This document shows positions 53,301 to 62,286 of a DNA stretch of 64,000 bases, in pieces. A program made the position numbers and the translations under genes. The notes beneath the pieces were generated by a model. It searched no databases and was not told the origin of the DNA. It was given only the letters and a program-made list of their open reading frames with translations. Position 1 is the stretch's first letter; each line of letters opens with the position of its first letter. This DNA comes from Mesostigma viride (taxonomy: Eukaryota > Streptophyta > Mesostigmatophyceae > Mesostigmatales > Mesostigmataceae). The stretch is taken from assembly GCA_009746045.1 (NCBI GenBank), contig RPFO01000076.1:3234420-3298419 (forward strand). The letters run 5' to 3'.

Positions 53301-53996
53301 CTTCCTCCAACCATCACACAGGCACTGTGTCCCATGGTGAGGGGCATGGTTGCTTGGGTGGCAGGCATTTCCAGGCCAGACCTTATGGTCATAGCCAGGT
53401 TGCCTGATGACATGCTGGTGGAGCTAGGGTCTGCCAAGGTGGCTGATCAGGTCAGGGCTTCATCTGGCATTCTGTTGTCTGCAGTGGATTTATCACAACC
53501 CATTTGCATGGAGCTGTATGTGGATAGCTCAATGGACAGCAGGCAGGTCTCCAAGGTCAGGGGCAGGGCTGCAGGGCTCTTTGTGCTCAGACAGGAAGGC
53601 CTGGGGAGTTTGGTGAGCTGGTTTAGTCGCCTGCACAAACGGGTGGCTGTCAGCAGTGATGTGGCAGAATGCAGGGCTATTTGTGAAGGCATTCACACAA
53701 GCCTTTATCTGAAGGAGTTGCTTCATCAGATGACTTCTAACACTCCTTGGCCACTTCAGGTTACCACTCTTCTAAAAACAGACTCCATGGGGATGGTGCA
53801 GTTTGTGCACAGGCAGATGGCCAGAAGTAGGGACTTGGATTATCTCCTTCTTAAGGAGTTGTCCTCCTTGGCCAATATTGAGCATATCCCTGGGGTTGAC
53901 AATCCTGCTGATGCTTTGACCAAGCTAGTGCAGAAGGCAGCAGTGCAATACAAGGTTCTTCAGTCTCTGATGGACCCATCTCAGCAAGCTGTCTAA
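50374..53996 (+). pseudogene. pol: copy 3: pol (INT - PR-like - RT - RNase H), three frame breaks
   Basis: Open in the gag frame from 50374 (first ATG 50515). Integrase: IHNMFGHA ... CKCQ zinc region; core D in LQCDIQHIRG, D in IQVDMQFQH, E in GAIERAIQE; C-terminal part to about 51680. Protease-like block with LEVDTNSQV (about 52015), break at about 52030, then PALLGQNFL (about 52205) and a break near 52230. RT: VIDFKRAFLEGD, GLRSSPIIW, VDPCLF, SLHGDDLHLIA. A break in the G6 run at about 53240, then RNase H: YVDSSMDSR, VAECRAI, KTDSMGMVQ, NPADALTK, ending 53996. All three breaks fall at short homopolymers; catalytic residues are intact. Same unusual domain order as copies 1 and 2. Confidence 0.85.
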
Positions 53997-54945
53997 GCTG
54001 GTGCATGGTTATAGGGCATTGGAGAGCAGATTGTGTGGTAGTGTCAGCATTGTGACTGGCATAATACCTGTATTTTAGTCTGTACTAAGGCTCATGGACC
54101 ATGGTACACTCACTCTGATTTTAATCAGGATACAGCCAGGTTTTGGCTGGGGTTCATGCTGTTGACTACACAAGGTTGACAGGTCCATTACAGACCATGT
54201 ATTCTATTTTAAAAGAAATGTATATTTGTACATACTTCTCACAATGGTCTGGGAACCTTTATTCTGGGGTTTATAGGGCGGGGTTCGATTCCCTGGTATT
54301 ATGTTTCTACAAGCTGGCCTGTTCAGGTGTTTGCCTGTTCAGACTTCCCTAGTTCCCCAGGGCAGGATTTAATTGTTGCCTATGTGTTTCATTTTGTCAT
54401 TTGTTTGCTGTGGCAGTTTACCATCTGGCAAGTAGACGGGCGCCGTAAGACGGGCGCCAATAGACCCCTGTTGAGAGAATGACAGGCAAACTATTGTAAT
54501 ACGCCTTACTTTGTCAAGTGGTATTTTAATTGTCATGGATTTATTGTACTTATATTGAATATGTACTGGGTTTTATGGGATTAGTATCTGGGATTAATGT
54601 AACTCACCGCCAGAAGGTCATTGTACTGGAGGCTCTACCGAGGTGATGGGATTAATTCCTGGAGAAGACCTCATAGAATTAACCTGTATGTATTTAATTT
54701 TGTGTGCTTCTAATATCTGGTGGTACTCTGTAATGCCACTTCCATAGGTTTTTATCCATTTCTCATGAATGGTTTTCCCTGTGGCAGATCTGTTTCTTTT
54801 CCAGTTCCTTAAAAGAAAGGGCTGGGGGAATGGCATTGGCCATTAAAGACATCTGTTCAAGCTTCAAGCTGGAGTGAAGGACATTTCAAGCTACTTCAAG
54901 GGTCCCTGGCAGGGGATGTGATCCCTAAAGAAAAGAAGGGATTGG
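53997..54945 (+). promoter_or_regulatory. copy 3 3' non-coding region with shared boxes and PPT
   Basis: GGGGTTCGATTCCC at 54280-54293 and twin CGGGCGCC boxes at 54437-54444 and 54451-54458 match, in the same order, the 3' region of copy 2. PPT-like purine tracts lie at about 54803 (TTAAAAGAAAGGGCTGG) and directly before the LTR at about 54922-54945. No ORF of note. Confidence 0.6.
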
Positions 54946-55562
54946 AGTTAACGTAAAGGATTTACGTTAGATGGATAGAGATTGTTACGCTCTTTCCAAC
55001 GGCACCTTGAACGCCTCATTTGGTTAAGGAACGTAAAAGTTATGACGTTTCCTAGGCTGTGCCGACAGTACCCGGCGCGCCACTGTGGGCGCGTACGGAC
55101 ACAGGATGTACAAGTGTCACTTTGATAGTCCGCAGGACGTTGACAGGACTTGTACAGGACTTGATGGTCAATTGATAGGTAGGCGCACTGTAGCGCGCCA
55201 GGACCTATGAGACAATTGATGCTGACTAGTGTACGGATAGGTCCACAGGACTAGCCGTATGGACAATTGATAGATCTGCGCGCCAAAGGCGTGCCAGAGT
55301 CTGTGTAATCAATTGATTGACAGTTCAGCTGTGACAGTGCAGCTGAATACTTGGACGCGTCCCTAGCAAGCTATATGAGTGACTTGGTCACACCGGGACG
55401 CTAGTTCTTGCGTGCACGTTCTCTTGGCACTGCGACCCTGTCGTCTGTGCTGCGTGCAGTCTTGGAAGTGACGTGACTTACGTCTGTGTTTCCTTGTTAT
55501 TAATAAAGGCAACTTCCTGCAAGAACCATGGCGGAATTCGTGGCATTCTTACCCTCACAACT
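54946..55562 (+). repeat. 3' LTR of copy 3
   Basis: 617 bp, mate of 47738-48353; followed by the ATACC target duplication at 55563-55567. Confidence 0.93.
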
Positions 55563-55790
55563 ATACCCTGTGTCAAATTTTGATCACTTGATATCTTGTC
55601 GTACGTTGTTTTTATGATTCGAATGGGGTCTCTCTGCAGCTATACCCTGTGTCGAATTTTGATCACTTGATGTCTTGTCGTTAATTTTTTTTTTAAGGGG
55701 TCTCTCTGCAGCTATACCCTGTTTTATTGGTTTTTGGTCAATTTTGCTAATTTGAACGGGATTCTTTTTGTCCTAACTATTTGATGACAG

Positions 55791-56537
55791 GACGTCGAGT
55801 CCGGCCGACGCGCGGAGGTTGAGGAGGTGCCTGGCATCAAGAAGGCGCATTGGTGGCGACTGGACAAGTCCGACCCTGGCCTTTTGATGATTAGGCGCTA
55901 TTCCTGCTACTGTCCGCCCTGTTTGGCTGGGCGGTTTGAGGGATGTCTAAGCGAGTGGTCGTTTATCATCGAGTTCAATGATGCAGGAAGCTCGATGAAA
56001 ACTGTCCGTTTGCTGCCACCGAGCCAGCCCAACCCTCCGGTTCGCATGGTGACGCGGGGGGAGCAGCTGAAGGACAAGCGGGAGGCGATGGGCCGGCAGA
56101 TGAGACTCCACGACTATGTGGCAGTTCCATCGGACAAGGACACGGATCACGATCCCATCCACCCGTTCTGGTTGGCTGAGGTTGTAAGCGAAGCCGGGCC
56201 GATCGTGTTAGACGCGAACTTCGAGAGGTGGGTCGAGGGCCGGAACGGACGGGAGAAGGAGCTGTTCCTCGCCGGGAACGGCATTCTTCCCGTTCGGATT
56301 TGGAAGCGGGATAAGCATGACCCCCTGCATTTCACGCTCAACGTTGAGGATTGGCCACCGTCACGCCAGCCCGAGCTTGTGAATTGCTATCTCTGCGTCG
56401 CTCCGGCTCTCCGGCTAGAAGCACGCGTGCGCAGCGACGGAATGTGTGCCGACATCAGGATGAGCAAGGAGCTCGACAAGTGGCTTACTACGCTGGTAAT
56501 CAAGGATGAAGCCCCGGAGGGGCCGGCACCGACTTAA
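55791..56537 (+). CDS. transposase-like gene, exon 3 (C-terminal part)
   Basis: In phase 0 with exon 2 across the element-bearing intron. It begins DVESGRRAEVEEVPGIKKAH and ends DEAPEGPAPT, stop TAA at 56535-56537. A Cys motif CYCPPCLAGRFEGC near the start resembles a small zinc site. The rest is mixed alpha/beta with RMVTRGEQLKDKREAMGRQM, VAVPSDKDTDHDPIHPFWLA and a Trp-rich segment. A palindrome copy (GGGGTCTCGCTGCGGGTAGA) follows at 56548-56569. The frame has no breaks in any of the three exons, so the gene may still be expressed if the large intron is spliced. Confidence 0.6.
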   Translation, partial: DVESGRRAEVEEVPGIKKAHWWRLDKSDPGLLMIRRYSCYCPPCLAGRFEGCLSEWSFIIEFNDAGSSMKTVRLLPPSQPNPPVRMVTRGEQLKDKREAMGRQMRLHDYVAVPSDKDTDHDPIHPFWLAEVVSEAGPIVLDANFERWVEGRNGREKELFLAGNGILPVRIWKRDKHDPLHFTLNVEDWPPSRQPELVNCYLCVAPALRLEARVRSDGMCADIRMSKELDKWLTTLVIKDEAPEGPAPT

Positions 56538-56569
56538 ACAAGAAATTGGGGTCTCGCTGCGGGTAGACG

Positions 56570-56826
56570 ACGCCCTAGTTTCGGCTCGTATTATATCTTT
56601 AGAGTGGGGCTTCAGTAGGGTGTAAAAAGGTGGCCGCATATATTGTATATATTTTTCGAGATCTTTCTGTGGTCAAGTTTAAGGGTAGTTGATAATTTTT
56701 TGCGGCCTTCAATTAACAGTTATTTTTTACTGCAACATAATTTTATGCTGTATATTTAAATAATGATAAGGATTTCGATATTTTTTTGCACAATCTATTC
56801 GACATTTGTTTCTGCATGTCGAGAAT
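56570..56826. other. AT-rich 3' flank of the transposase-like gene
   Basis: No gene. TATATTGTATATATTTTTCG near 56640 and TATATTTAAATAATGATAAG near 56750 are AT-rich words; no clear AATAAA. Confidence 0.45.
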
Positions 56827-57037
56827 TTATTGCTCCACCCCCACAAAAAAAATCGTTCCGGAACTGTTCGAAGCGAATAGCACTGACAGGATTCGAACCC
56901 GGGTCCACCTTAATGTTCGGAGTGAGGTAGGCCAGCCATCATGTTCCGCACTCAAATCTGGCTCGGGTCCGATCCCTTCCATTGCTCTTCGCTTCGAACA
57001 GCTCCGGAACAAGTTAGGTGTGGGATTGGAGCAATAA
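56827..57037. mobile_element. MITE-like fold-back element with ~50-bp inverted ends
   Basis: The left end TTGCTCCACCCCCAC ... GTTCCGGAACTGTTCGAAGC is mirrored at the right by GCTTCGAACAGCTCCGGAAC ... GTGGGATTGGAGCAA. About 50 bases pair with few mismatches. The element is bounded by TA on both sides (TTTA|TTGCTCC and GGAGCAA|TAAA), consistent with a TA duplication as in Tc1/mariner-type elements. On the minus strand the interior contains GGTTCGAATCC, an exact pol III B-box match. No coding capacity. Confidence 0.7.
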
Positions 57038-57194
57038 ATACTTATTTGCCGGGCGCAGTTGTCATTCCGCCTAGTACAATTGCGTCACTAGTACAATTTT
57101 TGTCTGGGTACGGTACGAACCAATAACGCAATATTTAGTATCTAATCGCCTCTGCTTTTGCTGAATTTTATCCGGAAGCTGAAAAAGGTGTCCG

Positions 57195-57797
57195 GTGAAG
57201 CGAATACTAGTGACTGGTGGTCGTGCCCTTCCATTACTCCTTATCGACAAATTTTGGGTTCTACCTGCAGTTATAACCCTTGCGCGTCTGGCTGTCGGGG
57301 TCACCAATTTCCTGTCGATTGCAAGCAGCCAAGCTTGCCGAAATTTAACACTGTCACAAATGGAGCAGAGCAATATTTTCGGTTCTCAGCATACCTATGT
57401 GATGGTCGACAAAAATGAGCACGCTGCAAACATCAGAATTGATGTAGAGTTGCTCGGACCTTCTGCACAGTGGGGTGCAGGTGTCATTGCGTTCGGCAAT
57501 GGCATGATCGATCTGGTGCCACCCGATTCAGATTTGAACCCTGCTTACCAATGCGTGCCTGACAATCAGGCGAGAGTGGTGGTGGAGAGCACGGAAATTC
57601 CGGGCTCTCCCAATGTATCAATGATGCGCCTGAGGGCCGAGGCCCAGCAGGAGTTCCTGGCTGCTGCGGAGAACGGCGGGGCCAAGTGGAACACCAAAAT
57701 GTATACAGGCGAGCCTCCCAACTACAGGGGAGACCAGTACCAGGGAGTGTACTCCTTCGGCGATTTTGACATCGACGGATGGGGCACCTTTTTCTAG
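57195..57797 (+). CDS. small orphan ORF, possibly a last exon
   Basis: The open frame has no early ATG (first in-frame ATG 57360), so either it starts there (about 145 residues) or it is a downstream exon. The N-terminal part before that ATG is hydrophobic (LPAVITLARLAVGVTNFLSI). The rest is soluble-looking: HTYVMVDKNEHAANIRIDVE, AGVIAFGNGMIDLVPPDSDL, then a helix MRLRAEAQQEFLAAAENGGA and a Tyr/Gly/Asp-rich end (GVYSFGDFDIDGWGTFF). No family recognised. Codon regularity and length favour a real coding exon. Confidence 0.4.
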   Translation: MKRILVTGGRALPLLLIDKFWVLPAVITLARLAVGVTNFLSIASSQACRNLTLSQMEQSNIFGSQHTYVMVDKNEHAANIRIDVELLGPSAQWGAGVIAFGNGMIDLVPPDSDLNPAYQCVPDNQARVVVESTEIPGSPNVSMMRLRAEAQQEFLAAAENGGAKWNTKMYTGEPPNYRGDQYQGVYSFGDFDIDGWGTFF

Positions 57798-58224
57798 GCG
57801 CAATGCCTAAGTTGTCAAATACTCCGACAATGTCAAAATTGAGAATGATAAAATTACGGACATGTGCACATATATGTACTGATTCAATAAAAAATTTCGG
57901 CAATTTTGTTCCCGGCATTGATAATCAAAAGCTGCTAGCAAGCCAAGGACTTCAAAAGTGGCAATAGATCGATGTAGGTCGTCGATAAACTTGTCTAGTC
58001 GTCATATTTCGGTCGCAAAATTCGTGCGTGGCCTGCAGGCATCGGACAAAGTGCACGCAACAGCAGGAGTCGGTTGAGTTCGAAGCACGGCAGACAAAAA
58101 ATTTCGGCGCAAAGTCCGTCGGGCGAAAAATTCGCTCGGCTGCCAAATTTTCGGCAAGAATTTCGGCGCAATGTCCGGTTTTCGGACGATTGAAATTAGC
58201 GTTTTTTTCTTGCAAAAATCTACC
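57798..58224. other. non-coding spacer with degenerate TTTCGGCGCAA repeats
   Basis: Positions 58095-58190 contain repeated words AATTTCGGCGCAA and AAATTTTCGGC, also present inverted. No gene. Confidence 0.45.
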
Positions 58225-58227
58225 CCA

Positions 58228-58361
58228 TTCCGCGTGGGACCACCCTCGAGGGTCGACTCAATGTTGCTGATGCCCTGAGCAAAACCTTTACCAAGGCTGT
58301 GGCAGCCTATGGTCTGCTTAGGGAGCTCATGAGTGGGCGTGGTCCCCTTAACATGGGCTAA
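58228..58361 (+). pseudogene. relic of a copia-type RNase H C-terminus
   Basis: The short frame reads LEGRLNVADALSKTFTKAVA, then YGLLRELMSGRGPLNMG and TAA at 58359-58361. L-N-V-A-D-A-L-S-K-T is the closing motif of Ty1/copia RNase H (N-x-A-D-A-L-T-K). The rest of the element is absent upstream. What follows (58362-58620) may be its 3' end. Confidence 0.6.
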
Positions 58362-61300
58362 GTCACGACCAGCCGTGGGCCTTGCCTAATGCCCCTGCGG
58401 ATAGGTTTTTATCCCTTGAGGTTTTCCCTATCAACGGTTTGGCCGTCTCCTCCTGGACTAAGGTTTTGCATTCCAGAAGCGTGCCGAAGTCCAGTTCAGG
58501 AAAGCAGCTTCACTAGATGTGAAAATAAGCCCGTCAATTGATGCGGCCGATAGGGGTTTAAACACCTCTCAATACATCACATTTGCCGGTCTTATTTCAC
58601 ACTTGAAAAGTGGGCTGGAGTTGAGCCAAATGGCTCATATGCAATGGATGCCACTATAGTACAGATTAGTACAGCGTTGAAAGAATTAGTATTGGCATCC
58701 GCATAATAATACAATAGTGGAAGCCAGTCAGCTGCTAAGGATCGGAATCTGTCCTTGGTAGTTGTGCTGCTTCTGGTGCGACGTCAGAATAACCTGCGCC
58801 GTACAATCGTATCTAGCGCAAAGTCTTTGTATGCGCCAAGTATCTGCAGTACCAAATAGTTGGTTGCTGCAAGTGTTTCTAGAAGGATCTATTCCACGTA
58901 AGTCATTGACGTGGATTCGTTGACGCAATCAATCATTGCGCGTTGACGAGAGTGAAAGCGAACGCAATATATTCAATTGCTGTGCGTAAAGTCATTAACG
59001 AAGTTGAATACGAAAGCAAAGAACATATGTGTGTGTCTTCAATTACAAAGCATCAAGACCAGTGTTCCAGCATAACTTAGGGTATCAAAACAGATGTCAT
59101 TTTGGCTCAGCACTAGCTCAATTCTCTTTTAGCGTCTACCCAGGTGGCATCACAGGAAAATCAATAACTTGAGCTACGCTTGTCAGAATGAGCTCAAACT
59201 TTGGGGTTGTGTTTCCCCCCACTCAGTGGAATATAAAATGTATGGATGACCCGGGGTTAGTGGGGCCCACTAATCTGATGTGTTAATGATTTGATTTTTT
59301 TTTTTGGCTAAAAAAGTACCCATTTTGCGGGAAAATTAATAACTCAAACAAATGTGACCATTTTGGCCATGTAAATAGCCCAGCTTTTAAAAAAGTGGGG
59401 GAACTTTGCAGAAATGTATGGGCAGGTCATTTGGATAAGTGGTTTGTCTTGGGCAAAATATCGCATAAATAGCGTCTTTTTCTATTTTTAGCTCGCCACC
59501 GGTGCGTGGTTGGGGGTAGTACCCCCAATGACAAGTGGTGGCATGAATTGAATGTCCAAACATCATATTTATGGTACTCAATCATCACTAGACTATGGTT
59601 CCCGAGTGCATTGGAACTGGTATTCAGTCAGTTTTTCAGGCTTTTGGACGTGCGCAGGCCAGAAATCTGGAGAATCTCGTTTTGAATAGCAATTTCCCGC
59701 TCTTCCGTCCCGGGCGCGGAACCAGTTCCGCCTCCAGAACCGGTTCCGGTTCCGTTCCGGAGTTCCGTCCAAAATTCCCAGTTCCGTTACGGCTCCGTTC
59801 CGCCACCCCAAAACCCGGTTCCGCCCCAGGCAAGTTGGAATGGGGGAGCCTTGCAATATGTTACAGCCGCGTGCTGCCTACCGACGGCCGTACCCTTTGC
59901 CCTCGTGAGGGAGCGCAACGTGCTCTGTAGAAAGTGGCCATGCGAGACCGTGGCCATGGCAGTCAGTCACTTCTTCCAACAAGTGGCCACTTTGCGCAAG
60001 CCATCTTCTCGAAAGCCATGGGGAAACAATCCAACTCCTTGATGGAGGGAGCCGCTAGGGCTTTGACAAAGCGCACTCCACTGTATGTGGCTTTTGTGCT
60101 CACCGGTGCTTTCTTCGGTGAAAGGGTGAGTAGAGTCAGGCGGTCGAGTCAGGCGGGTAGTAAGGCCTAGAGCGGCGAGTTGCGAGACATGACAGAGTAA
60201 TATAAATAGATACCAGAAGCTTAAACAGACCTCACGCTCTATGTTCATGTTTCTTCTTATTACAATTTCAACAGACGCGTACGGCTTTGCTGACGCTGTG
60301 ATTTTTACGTCATGTTCCCGTTGATCCTCCTGTATTGTCTGCGATGCAGGCTCTAAATTCAGCTTTCGATTCACTTTGGGCGGCGAAGAATAAAGGGGTG
60401 GGTATATTCTTCACGGTAGATCAATGTTTACGTTTGTGTCGGGAATCCCGGATTATCCTCGGATTATGATTGTTCCCTCTTTTGCATTGTTGGCATAATA
60501 TTGTTTGTGTTGGTTTGGGGGTTAGTGTATCGATGAAACAACCAGCACAAGCTTGACGTCGGGAGCCTACGTATCATAAATATTCTATGCCACCTCTATG
60601 CTCGCCGCTCTATCACCATGTTTATGTCGATCGAAATGAGGTGCAGGGCTAGGGGGTAGAATGTGTTGACTAGACATTTATCAGGTGAGAAAAACATGCA
60701 TCGCATGCCTGACATCGCGATACGGGAAAAAGCCCCGCGGTTGCGTGTGTAATGTATGTTCCCGTCGCAGCGCACCCTCACACGTCACCCTGGCCAATGC
60801 CCTCAGGCTTTTACCCGCCTCCGTGCTTTTCCTCTGAGTCTGCCCCCTCCCTATGCAGTCTGCCCCCTCCTGTTCGTCCCCCATCCATGACTCTGGCACC
60901 TGCTCACCGACGCACTCCACCTTGCCCCGCTTCACCCCATGCACTCCTGAATCTTCTCACTCCTTCGCTGTTACGTGCTTCCACGCTCTTCCTATTCATG
61001 GTGCCTGCCCACCACTCCGCAGTCCTCACATCCCAACGCCGTGTCCCCCTCTCCCCAACCCCGCTGCACACACACGGTCACCTCCCTGTCTTCCCCCCAC
61101 CCCACTGGCCTCTCTGCACATGTTACCGTTGTGCCTTTCTGCTGGACAGAAATTCTTTGAAGACATCCCTGCCGTGAAGGCTGCTAGCTCATCAGGATGA
61201 AGGCCCGTCGATGCTCGCAGGAGGCAGCTGCCCCTTTACCATCCCATGACCACGCAAGAGCCTGGGTGATGGCAATCCATTGATGAGGGTGCTCGCGATG

Positions 61301-61500
61301 TACAGTACAGTGTATGGTGTCACTGTAAACCCATATGGTGGTGTGAAGTGTGCATGTGCTTTAAACCAAAATGGTTACGAGTCCGTCCTGCCTTCTATAC
61401 AATAATGAACCAGTAACTCGCCTTGATTGTGGGGCCAGGGAGAATGGGGGCCACTTCTACAAGGATGAACCCTTTTGGTGAGAAAGCTTGAGAGGCATAC
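58362..61500. other. long non-coding stretch
   Basis: No supported gene. Positions 59690-59830 are a degenerate GGTTCCG/GGAAC repeat (GTTCC-rich minisatellite). TACCCCCA near 59520 and GGGGGTAGTACCCCCA near 63820 are similar short palindromes. 60750-61140 is C-rich and opens spurious frames. Positions 58840-59100 and 60180-60600 show nothing recognisable. Confidence 0.5.
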
Positions 61501-61504
61501 CTAT

Positions 61505-61585
61505 TAATTAATTAATTAAAATCATAGCTCCGTGGGGAGCATATGTAACACATAGCCCTGAGAAAGGGGCATCTATGGGTTTGTT
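61505..61585 (-). mobile_element. SINE-like element with (TTAA)n tail, third copy (reverse)
   Basis: The reverse complement reads ATGCCCCTTTCTCAGGGCTATG, then TGTTACATATGCTCCCCACGG, then a TTAATTAATTAATTAA tail, matching the 3' two thirds of 24248-24347 at perhaps 80 per cent. The 5' third is not recognisable. Confidence 0.6.
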
Positions 61586-62164
61586 ATACAATCAGGGGGA
61601 CAACCTTCAGGTGTAGGATGTACAACTATCACCTGCTCTGGGTGCACTAGGTGCACCTGCGCCTCCATGATGGTTCATGCCTCCTGAACAAGCACAGGCA
61701 CCCAGGGGGGGCTTGAGGAGAGGGCCTAGAAGGCCTGCATGACATATGGGGTGGAAGGTATGTGGCTAGGCTATAGCTAGGGTACACATGGCCTCTCAGC
61801 AGGGAGTAACTCCCTGCATGGGCAAAGCATGACTCGAAATTGCTACGGCTATTGCAAGGGCGGGTGTGGGCCCATCACGTAGGCATACATGGCCACTCAT
61901 GGACATGGGGGGCCTAGGCCTCTCCGTGATTTGGAAGAAGATGATGGACAAGGCCAAGTGGGCCCAGGTCATAGAGGACAACGAGCCCCCCCCAGTGGGG
62001 AGGCGCCCGCGTGTGCAATCCCGCGGGAGGCACGCTAGATAGCTCCCCCTAGGGCAGCGTGCGGCTGCCTAGATAGATGATGTAGTTAGAATGTTGTTAG
62101 ATAGATGTAGTGTGTAGCCAATGTAGATAGATTAGACCGGTAGGAATGTGTGCACCCATCCATC
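61586..62164. other. non-coding spacer
   Basis: No gene. CCCACCTAGTGCACCC-like words near 61640 and repeated GATAGATGTAG words near 62070-62130 are the only structure I see. Confidence 0.45.
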
Positions 62165-62169
62165 CATTC

Positions 62170-62237
62170 ATCGGGGTTAATGCTCCGTGACTCCCCAACG
62201 GGAGCACGAGTCTAATTAATTAATTAATTAATTAATA
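62170..62237 (+). mobile_element. diverged tail of a SINE-like element, fourth copy
   Basis: ACTCCCCAACGGGAGCACGAGTCT followed by five to six TTAA units (62214-62237) parallels the ACTCCCAACGGAGTGATGTTGAT plus TTAA end of the copies at 24248 and 31601. Only the 3' end is recognisable. Confidence 0.45.
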
Positions 62238-62286
62238 CATGGCCACGTCACTAAGCTTTCTAGTCTACACTACTGCTATATATTCC

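Larger units (their letters stand above)
47738..55562 (+). mobile_element. copia-like LTR retrotransposon copy 3, young, in intron 2
   Basis: LTRs 47738-48353 (616 bp) and 54946-55562 (617 bp) differ by one substitution (TATGGGACA/TATGAGACA) and one extra T. The 5-bp target duplication ATACC lies at 47733-47737 and 55563-55567. LTR ends are AGTTAACG and CACAACT, so the terminal inverted bases are AGTT/AACT rather than TG/CA. The polypurine tract AAAGAAAAGAAGGGATTGG precedes the 3' LTR. Internal order: pre-gag ORF, gag, UGA, pol (INT - PR-like - RT - RNase H). Several one-base frame breaks lie at short homopolymers. Confidence 0.92.
47478..55790 (+). other. intron 2 of transposase-like gene, carrying a copia-like element
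   Basis: Donor GTACGG, acceptor TTTGATGACAG|G at 55790; exons on both sides are in phase 0. It holds a 79-bp tandem repeat (units starting 47637, 47716, 55625 and 55697), each headed by the PstI palindrome. The second unit is split by copia-like copy 3 (47738-55562). Removing the element and one ATACC duplication restores a 79-bp unit and an intron of about 480 bp. Confidence 0.75.

Noticed and set aside
56884..56900. tRNA on the minus strand suggested by GGTTCGAATCC
   Set aside because: The box lies inside the fold-back element and no cloverleaf forms around it.
60750..61200. Proline-rich ORFs in three plus frames
   Set aside because: C-rich composition opens several overlapping frames; no homology, no splice signals and no codon regularity.
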